A DNA stretch of 11,832 bases from Nitrososphaerota archaeon (GTDB lineage: Archaea > Thermoproteota > Nitrososphaeria > Nitrososphaerales > CADDZS01), in assembly GCA_021325255.1 (NCBI GenBank), contig JAJPHP010000013.1:1-11832 (forward strand), in the 5' to 3' direction. Every line of letters begins with the position of its first letter. Within the stretch, counting starts at the first letter, position 1. The notes under the pieces were generated by a model, which was not told where the DNA came from, made no database searches, and saw only the letters and a program-made list of their open reading frames with translations. Below are positions 7,154 through 11,832 of the stretch, piece after piece. The position numbers and the translations under genes are program-made.

Positions 7154-7162
7154 AAATAATTG
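7154..7162 (+). repeat. Left copy of a 9-bp direct repeat
   Basis: AAATAATTG occurs here and again at 8152-8160 in the same orientation, flanking the IS481-type transposase. The left copy lies 10 bases beyond the end of the transposase frame. It could be the target duplication made on insertion. Confidence 0.4.
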
Positions 7163-8151
7163 GGCCACAGACTATCGAGGAAGGATATATTCAATAGCAT
7201 CCAGCTCTGGCATCTTTTCGTAATAGGCTTCCACTGGAGTCTTGAGGTCAAGAGCGCCGTGGGGCCTGACCGAATTGTACCACTCGAAGAATTCTGGAAT
7301 TGAGGAAAACCGTTTGAGATCTTCTGTTCGAATATGTCGAAGAACTTCTCTATCTTCCCATTTGTCTGCGGATGGTTCACCCTCCCCAGGATGAATCTTA
7401 TCTTGTGCTTCAATAGACACTTTTCAAACTCGGTCATCCCCTTCTCCCTCCTCTCGGATTCCATCGAGTAAAACGTCGTTCCATGGTCTAAGAGTATCGA
7501 GGCTGGCTTGCCGTGTTCCTTGATTGCTCTTTCCAGAGCTGCGACCGAGTATTCTGATTTGAACGTCTCATGTACTCCAAATCCAGTGATGAATCTTGAG
7601 GCGTCATCCTCGTACGCCGTTAGCCACTTTCCCTTCCACCTTCGATCCTTGATCTCATGCCAGTCGGTGTGCCAGAGTGAATTGGAGTGATCTCTTTCGT
7701 ATCTCACATATTTGCGTCTGATCCACTTCTTCCTGGATTTACCAGCGAGAGAGTTCATCAGCAGCACATTATGGATCCTGTTGTGGTTAATGTGTATGTC
7801 CTTCTCATCCTCGATCATCCTCTCGAGGTAGAGGGCGTTTGTCTTGTATCTGGAATAGGTCTCAAGAATGATTTGTGATTCTTCTTCAGTGACTGGAACG
7901 CTCTTTCTTCCAGGCTTTTGAAGGACGGGCGCACGCCCAGACTTCCTGTGCAGTGAAAGAATCTGCTCCACCCTCCTCCTTGTAACACCGAGCTGCAAAG
8001 CGATGTTCGGGGTGGTCTCTCCACGCTCTTCCTTTGCCTTGATGAGATAGGCGATCTTGGTGGAATCAAGCTTTGCCACGGCATCCCTTCCATAGCGCTT
8101 GACTACACTCTGCCAAAAGCCTCCCAGTCTACTCTTGTTTACCAGCCTGCG
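7163..8151 (-). mobile_element. IS481-type insertion sequence (about 0.99 kb)
   Basis: The proposed boundaries are set by the 9-bp direct repeats on each side and by the transposase frame, which fills the interval apart from about 70 bases before its start and 10 after its stop. The size suits an IS481-family element. I could not find convincing terminal inverted repeats just inside the repeats, so the exact ends are uncertain. It sits directly after the decayed IS5-type copy and is much better preserved, so it probably arrived later. Confidence 0.5.
7172..8079 (-). pseudogene. IS481-type transposase with one frameshift
   Basis: A helix-turn-helix (residues about 22-46) is followed by a second DNA-binding segment and an integrase (rve) core. 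The catalytic residues are D139 in SLWHTDWHEI, D198 in ILLDHGTTFY and E244 in NHPQTNGKIEKFF. The C-terminal EFFEWYNSVRPHGALDLKTP motif is typical of IS481 and IS3-like integrases, but it lies in the -1 frame. The first frame continues wrongly from about FDIFEQKIS (near 7325); the correct continuation EDLKRFSSIPEFF is offset by one base. The start is GTG at 8079 and the joined product would end at TAG (7172-7174). This is one clean lesion in an otherwise well-kept gene. It could be a recent mutation, a sequencing error, or a -1 recoding site; no good slippery heptamer is visible. Confidence 0.82.
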
Positions 8152-8160
8152 AAATAATTG
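8152..8160 (+). repeat. Right copy of the 9-bp direct repeat
   Basis: AAATAATTG matches 7154-7162. From here to the LLM gene (8161-8388) there is no gene. The tract CTTAAACACTTAAATG (about 8192-8207) is AT-rich and could be a promoter for the downstream gene. A 17-codon frame at 8241-8294 starts with ATG but has no support. Confidence 0.4.
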
Positions 8161-8388
8161 TTGGAAAAGAGACCTTTCTCCTCTCCCCTCTTAAACACTT
8201 AAATGGCGCAAGAATAGTCACGGTGTCCCGCGGAAGTAGGATGAAGATGAGCGACGTCGGTGGTTTAGTTTGGCTCCTACGAGCCAGCGAGTAATGATCG
8301 CTCGGACGACGCAGTTCCGGAGCGAAGGAAAGCAAAGTTCGGCCTGGCATTCCAAGCGAGCCAGCCTTTTTCACACTACCTAAAGTGC

Positions 8389-9360
8389 ATGGCGCTAGCG
8401 CGCAAGTACGGCTTCGACATGCTCCAGGTCTACGACGACCTCATGTTCAAGCCCGCGTGGTCAGTGCTCTTTACAATCTCCTTGCAGATGACCCCGGGGG
8501 ACAGGTTTACCATAGGGCCGGGAGTCGTAAATCCATATCACATGCACCCCGCCTTGATCGCAACCAACCTAGCTTGCTTGAGCGAGGAGACGAGCGGTAG
8601 AGCCTTTCTCATGATTGGCAGGGGGGCGTTCCACGACCTCGTCTGCTTGACTCCTGAAAGACCTCTCGCGGGAATCCGTGATTGTGTGGAAATAGTAGGA
8701 AACATACTCTCGGGCGGGAGGGAGGATTACAACGGCAAGGTTTTCCGAGCCCGAGCGGGCGTGCAGCTACGCTGGAAGGCAGAGCGTGGTCTGACTCCCC
8801 GGGCTCAACCGCCGATCTGGATTGGCAGTTGGGGGGCAAGGACGTGCGAGCTCGCCGGCAGAATGAGAAGCGTTGCAGGGGTCATGATAAGCAGTGTCAC
8901 GGATCCCCGATACGTCCGTTTCCTCAGTGAGAAAGTGGCATACGGCGCGAAATCTGTACGGCGGGATCCCAGGGAAGTCGAGGTCGGGTGTGTCCTTGGA
9001 ACGATAGTCTCGGAAGATAGGGACGAGGCGCAGAGGTTCGCGAGGGAGGCAAGCGCAGTGTATCTACCATATCTTGACCCGATGCCGGATTTGCTCGGAA
9101 TCTCCAAGGATGAAGTCAGTTCAGTAAGAGCAGCGTGCGCGAACGGGGATTTCAAGTTGGCCTCTTCTCTAGTTTCGGACAGGTCAGTGGACTCGTTCAA
9201 ATTGTGGGGGACGCCCGACGATCTGGTCGGGAAAATAGAGAAACTCATCGAAAACGGAACAGGAGTCGAGAGGATCAACTTCGGCTTCGGGCGGGGGCCA
9301 GAGGACATCGAGGCCATAGAACTTCTGGGAAGAAAGGTCCTCCTGCACTTTCACAAGTAA
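8389..9360 (+). CDS. LLM-family (probably F420-dependent) oxidoreductase, start codon missing or displaced
   Basis: This is a luciferase-like monooxygenase-fold flavin/F420 oxidoreductase of the methylene-tetrahydromethanopterin reductase (Mer-like) group, usually transferring hydride between F420 and an unknown substrate. From the ATG at 8389 it gives 323 residues. Motifs include YGFDMLQVYDDL (8-19), IGPGVVNPYHMHPA (42-55), SGRAFLMIGRGAF (69-81), PPIWIGSWG (about 141-149) and the C-terminal LWGTPDDLVGKIEKLIENG (about 273-291). The same frame upstream of that ATG (from AAG at 8335) encodes KFGLAFQASQPFSHYLKC, which is the family's normal N-terminal strand and first helix. No ATG, GTG or TTG lies between that stretch and the in-frame TAG at 8266. 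Starting at 8389 would lose the first beta strand of the barrel. The gene may be newly inactivated or use an unusual start. The substrate cannot be inferred. Confidence 0.8.
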   Translation: MALARKYGFDMLQVYDDLMFKPAWSVLFTISLQMTPGDRFTIGPGVVNPYHMHPALIATNLACLSEETSGRAFLMIGRGAFHDLVCLTPERPLAGIRDCVEIVGNILSGGREDYNGKVFRARAGVQLRWKAERGLTPRAQPPIWIGSWGARTCELAGRMRSVAGVMISSVTDPRYVRFLSEKVAYGAKSVRRDPREVEVGCVLGTIVSEDRDEAQRFAREASAVYLPYLDPMPDLLGISKDEVSSVRAACANGDFKLASSLVSDRSVDSFKLWGTPDDLVGKIEKLIENGTGVERINFGFGRGPEDIEAIELLGRKVLLHFHK

Positions 9361-9417
9361 CGTTTCTGCAGATGTCGTGTACTTGCACCCCAAGCCCAAG
9401 CCCTCGACTTGCGTGGG

Positions 9418-9425
9418 CTATATAG
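9418..9425 (+). promoter_or_regulatory. TATA-like box before the M24 remnant
   Basis: CTATATAG is a good archaeal TATA candidate, located 58 bases after the LLM stop. A GGAGG motif follows at 9430-9434. They would suit a transcript for the M24 gene before it decayed, although no in-frame start matches the GGAGG. Confidence 0.35.
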
Positions 9426-9430
9426 ACTGA

Positions 9431-9947
9431 GGAGGAAAGAGGTCGAGTGGTTGGGATCAGGCTCCTGCCGTCGCGATGGGTCGGTTTCCCGAGAGCCACC
9501 TAGTATACAACAACGCGACGCTGGAATCGGGAGTTTTCGTGAAGATAGACTTTGGAGTGAAGCACAAAGGCTACTGCAGTGACATCCAGAGGGTCTACTT
9601 TATCGGCGGCGAAGGGTATCAAGTGAACTTAAAAGGGCCTTTGGAACTGCAGTCGCAGCTAACGATGCCGCAATTTCTGCTCTGAGAGCGGGAATCGAGG
9701 GGTACCTCGTTGACAAAGCAGCGAGAGATGTCGTGGCCACAGCGGACTACCCGGATTATCCGCACGGCTCGGGACATCCCATTGGTCGATTTGTGCACGA
9801 CGTTGGTCCAGCCCTCGGACCTCCATGGCCAGAGCGCTCGGGCGCAAGAAGGGGAACTGCAATCTGGAGCAGGATGTTCTTGTGAACAGCGGGGGAAGCT
9901 CGTCCCGGCTCTCGTATCGGCAGCCGGATTTGATCTGTGTGGGGTAA
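9431..9947 (+). pseudogene. M24 metallopeptidase (Xaa-Pro dipeptidase-like), frameshifted remnant
   Basis: M24 peptidases cleave Xaa-Pro or N-terminal residues with a two-metal site. Three pieces in three frames join into one truncated M24 domain. Piece one (to about 9616) has GVFVKIDFGVKHKGYCSD, with the first two metal-binding Asp residues, and DIQRVYFIG. Piece two (from 9616, VSSELKRAFGTAVAANDA onward) contains HGSGHPIGRFVHD, with the metal-binding His, then LGPPWPE. Piece three (from about 9840) reads NLEQDVLVNSGG. The N-terminal creatinase-like domain and the C-terminal part with the two Glu ligands are absent, so it cannot be active. The frame is closed upstream by TGA at 9428-9430. It lies just downstream of the LLM gene on the same strand. 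It is a decaying gene, not a programmed frameshift, because both ends are also missing. Confidence 0.82.
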
Positions 9948-10020
9948 TTGTTTGGCGTATTATAATCATAGAATCTGCCTATATCGGGCGCGCGCTAACC
10001 ACGTGGATAAATTCGATTGC

Positions 10021-10026
10021 TTTTTT
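10021..10026 (+). terminator. T6 tract
   Basis: A run of six T on the plus strand downstream of the M24 remnant could terminate plus-strand transcripts in archaeal fashion. No stem precedes it. The stretch 9948-10144 contains no gene that I can see. Confidence 0.25.
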
Positions 10027-10144
10027 GAAATGGCAACCGTGCGTCTGATCTCTGTGACCAAGACCTCATAGTTGGTATGAAAGCTTGGTTTTGATTCGTG
10101 GAAAACTTTACGCGGTGCTCCAATTTTTCGCCAAATTAGCTCGC

Positions 10145-11743
10145 TCACTCGGGAGGAAGTTCCTTGAACGCAAGAGAAATGTCAATTCCTCTTCTGGCGT
10201 GAGCCCTCTTGGAGATGAAGTAAATGACCACACCGGCCATGAATATCGCTGCGATGTATCCATAGGCGAGCGGGTTGCCACCCCACACCTCCGGATACGC
10301 GAAGAACTCATACGTCAAGTAGGCGAAAACTAGTATCTGCAGGAGTCCAGCAATAGCTAGCGTAAGTTTCGTTCTTAGAGCTCGCTCTTTGGATAGCGCG
10401 TAAACGAGGGCCGCAAGCCCAACGAACGCGAAGTAAATCATTGACGCTACAACCGCTCCATACAGTGAAGACATTGTGCCATACAGAAACGAGGCCAGTC
10501 CTATGAGTCCAAGGGTAATTACGAGATCCAGGAGATGGGCCAGAACCGGTGATCCATACTTCGGGCTTACATACGCAATTTTCTCAGGGAGAAATCTATC
10601 GAAGGCTTGCGCGAGAAGGTATCTTGAGATTGTTATTATCCCGAACGCTAGAATCGCGAGAGTGAAGACTATCCACCCCACTCCGATTATCAACTTTAGG
10701 AAGAGGTTGTTGTTCGAGACGCCCATCGCCAATGTCCAAAAGTTGAATGAGTAATCCTCAACCAAAGTGGGATTGGATAGGGCTGCGTTGGTAAATCCGA
10801 ATCCTCCGACATAGTACATGGTTGCAAACGGAATCGCCAGAAGCAAAAATGCTATCAAGAGAGAGACCGGCGCGTTCCAGGCTACGGCCCTTCGGCCTCT
10901 CAGCTCAGATCCAACCGAGGGGGCAGCGTTGAACCATGGGTAGCTGAAAAGCGCAAAGAATGGGAGTATCAGTAATGTGGCTTGAAAATCAAAAGCCGTA
11001 GTAGTAGACCCCTGCTGGTAGGAATTCGAAATAGAAGTGTAAGTCGTATTTGCAATGTGCAGCGAATCGATGTAGTTTGCGACACCTTCTCTCCCCGCGA
11101 CGATCAGTGCCAAGACCGAGATGGCTACAGTGACTACACCGACAATCCAGAATATCGAGATGAGCTTGAAACCGTACCTCGGTCTGAATATGTTAACACC
11201 AATTAGAGCTGCAACGATGACAGACCCCAGTATGAATTGAGGGAGCGGGGCTGCTCCTGGTACTGCCAGGATGGCCAGGGGCGAGTTCCCGATGATCGCA
11301 CTGACAGAGCCTACTGCAAACACAGCTGAAAGAGCGATCAGAGCGAGGTAGGGCATCGTCTCAAGGGTAATTCCCATAAAAGTGAGGGTGCTTCCCAGGA
11401 AACCTCCGAGCGACCTTGAAATCCAGACGTAGTCTCCGCCCGTCCTAGAAACTCGCGTCTGCATCATCCTGTAGACTAACATCTGCGGAATTGCAAGGAC
11501 AGCAGCGATTGCAGAGCCGTATACAAGATTGACTCCGCTCACAGTCGGCAAAGCAACCATAGTGAATCCAATCAGAGCTAAAGCTGCTCCGATGGACATG
11601 TAGCTGACGTTGACGGCGATTGAATTTAGGAATGAGACATTCTTCACAAGTCCCGTGGACTGCCTAACGAACAATGCTTGCAAACCCCCCTTGCTGCCGC
11701 CTAGTGATTCCTTCCCCTTCTCCTTTGCCATTTCTTTTCCCAT
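10145..11743 (-). CDS. APC-superfamily amino-acid/amine permease
   Basis: A secondary transporter of the APC (AA_permease_2) superfamily, about 532 residues, with some 12 hydrophobic helices in the membrane. It probably imports amino acids or related amines by cation symport; the substrate cannot be told from the sequence. The N-terminal LFVRQSTGLVKNVSFLNS leads into helix 1 (VNVSYMSIGAALALIGF, a degenerate unwound-helix motif). SRTGGDYVWISRSLGGFLG is the conserved APC loop after helix 2. FALFSYPWFNAAPSVGSELRG corresponds to the helix 6 region. The C-terminal tail is RAHARRGIDISLAFKELPPE, then TGA. Starts: TTG 11746, ATG 11743 or ATG 11731; the last would suit a TATA-like box 25 bases upstream. 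The first about 20 residues are Lys/Glu/Gly-rich and poorly constrained. Its 5' end overlaps a plus-strand ABC permease frame, head to head. Confidence 0.9.
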   Translation of the reverse strand: MGKEMAKEKGKESLGGSKGGLQALFVRQSTGLVKNVSFLNSIAVNVSYMSIGAALALIGFTMVALPTVSGVNLVYGSAIAAVLAIPQMLVYRMMQTRVSRTGGDYVWISRSLGGFLGSTLTFMGITLETMPYLALIALSAVFAVGSVSAIIGNSPLAILAVPGAAPLPQFILGSVIVAALIGVNIFRPRYGFKLISIFWIVGVVTVAISVLALIVAGREGVANYIDSLHIANTTYTSISNSYQQGSTTTAFDFQATLLILPFFALFSYPWFNAAPSVGSELRGRRAVAWNAPVSLLIAFLLLAIPFATMYYVGGFGFTNAALSNPTLVEDYSFNFWTLAMGVSNNNLFLKLIIGVGWIVFTLAILAFGIITISRYLLAQAFDRFLPEKIAYVSPKYGSPVLAHLLDLVITLGLIGLASFLYGTMSSLYGAVVASMIYFAFVGLAALVYALSKERALRTKLTLAIAGLLQILVFAYLTYEFFAYPEVWGGNPLAYGYIAAIFMAGVVIYFISKRAHARRGIDISLAFKELPPE

Positions 11744-11832
11744 CAATAGGGGAATTATTTGCTGAGCTCTCTGGCGTAATCAACATCGGAATTGAGGGCA
11801 TGATGGTGTTGTCGGCATTTACGGCCTACGCA
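11725..11832 (+). CDS. ABC transporter permease (sugar/nucleoside type), 5' part, runs off window
   Basis: The frame ending at the window edge reads GELFAELSGVINIGIEGMMV then LSAFTAYA. This is the conserved first cytoplasmic loop and helix of BPD_transp_2 permeases (the YufQ/NupQ-like partner in simple-sugar or nucleoside ABC importers; compare FSERSGVxNIGLEGMM). Resemblance to the family seems to continue upstream as PFLFPSIGE. No ATG occurs in frame; candidates are TTG at 11725 or GTG at 11704, and the frame is open back to a TAG at 11602. The usual N-terminal helix before this motif is shortened or lost. The beginning overlaps the 5' end of the APC permease on the other strand, so the gene may be 5'-truncated by rearrangement. 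Confidence 0.6.
   Translation, partial: MPFLFPSIGELFAELSGVINIGIEGMMVLSAFTAYA
11752..11760 (-). promoter_or_regulatory. Possible TATA-like box of the APC permease
   Basis: AAATAATTC on the minus strand is centred about 25 bases before the ATG at 11731. This fits a leaderless transcript starting at that ATG. The box lies inside the start of the divergent ABC permease frame. The match is to AT-richness only. Confidence 0.25.

Noticed and set aside
7312..7340. Programmed -1 frameshift in the IS481-type transposase
   Set aside because: No convincing slippery heptamer or downstream structure was visible, and IS481 transposases are normally made from one frame.
6187..8160. A composite transposon made of the two insertion sequences
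   Set aside because: The two elements are of different families, lie side by side with no cargo between them, and one is far older.
8129..8374. An 81-codon minus-strand frame between the IS481-type element and the LLM gene
   Set aside because: It overlaps the N-terminal codons of the LLM gene on the other strand and resembles nothing known. I also tested it as the missing Hsp20 N-terminus and found no match.
8805..9317. A 170-codon minus-strand frame opposite the LLM gene
   Set aside because: It is the antisense shadow of a clear family member, is rich in Ser/Thr/Pro, and has no motif of its own.
1..11832. CRISPR array, tRNA or rRNA
   Set aside because: I saw no regularly spaced repeats, no cloverleaf-like sequence with conserved tRNA boxes, and no rRNA signature on reading both strands.

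Overview
The window looks like archaeal chromosome of about 50% GC, probably from a mesophilic or moderately thermophilic Thermoproteota-type lineage. This placement is an inference. It rests on the mix of an F420-type LLM oxidoreductase, a compact siroheme/sulfite-reductase operon, an APC permease of the type common in archaea, AT-rich TATA-like boxes close to start codons, and mostly weak Shine-Dalgarno sequences. No rRNA, tRNA or CRISPR array was seen.

Layout. Positions 1-1212 hold no convincing gene, apart from a weak reading frame ending in a C2H2 zinc-finger-like motif. Positions 1213-4837 (minus strand) are an intact three-gene operon: a CysI-like siroheme/4Fe-4S sulfite (or nitrite) reductase, then precorrin-2 dehydrogenase, then uroporphyrinogen-III C-methyltransferase. 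The two cofactor genes make siroheme for the reductase. Positions 4847-5379 are mostly non-coding, with a strong hairpin and a reading frame that joins the reductase frame through a single TAG.

Positions 5380-8151 are a decay and insertion zone. On the minus strand lie the 3' part of an Hsp20 gene and a gene of about 164 codons for an uncharacterised protein. Together they contain three in-frame TAG codons and no frameshift that I can see. Next to the Hsp20 remnant is a badly frameshifted IS5-type transposase (plus strand), then an IS481-type element (minus strand) with one frameshift and a possible 9-bp target duplication.

Positions 8389-9947 (plus strand) carry an almost complete LLM-family oxidoreductase whose normal N-terminal codons are present but have no start codon, followed by a frameshifted M24 metallopeptidase remnant. 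Positions 10145-11743 (minus strand) encode a 12-helix APC permease. Its 5' end overlaps, head to head, the start of an ABC sugar/nucleoside-type permease that runs off the window.

The intact core is siroheme production plus sulfite reduction and the permease genes. The rest is a graveyard of insertion sequences and decaying genes. The most interesting open question is whether the in-frame TAG codons are simple pseudogene lesions or amber codons that are read through.
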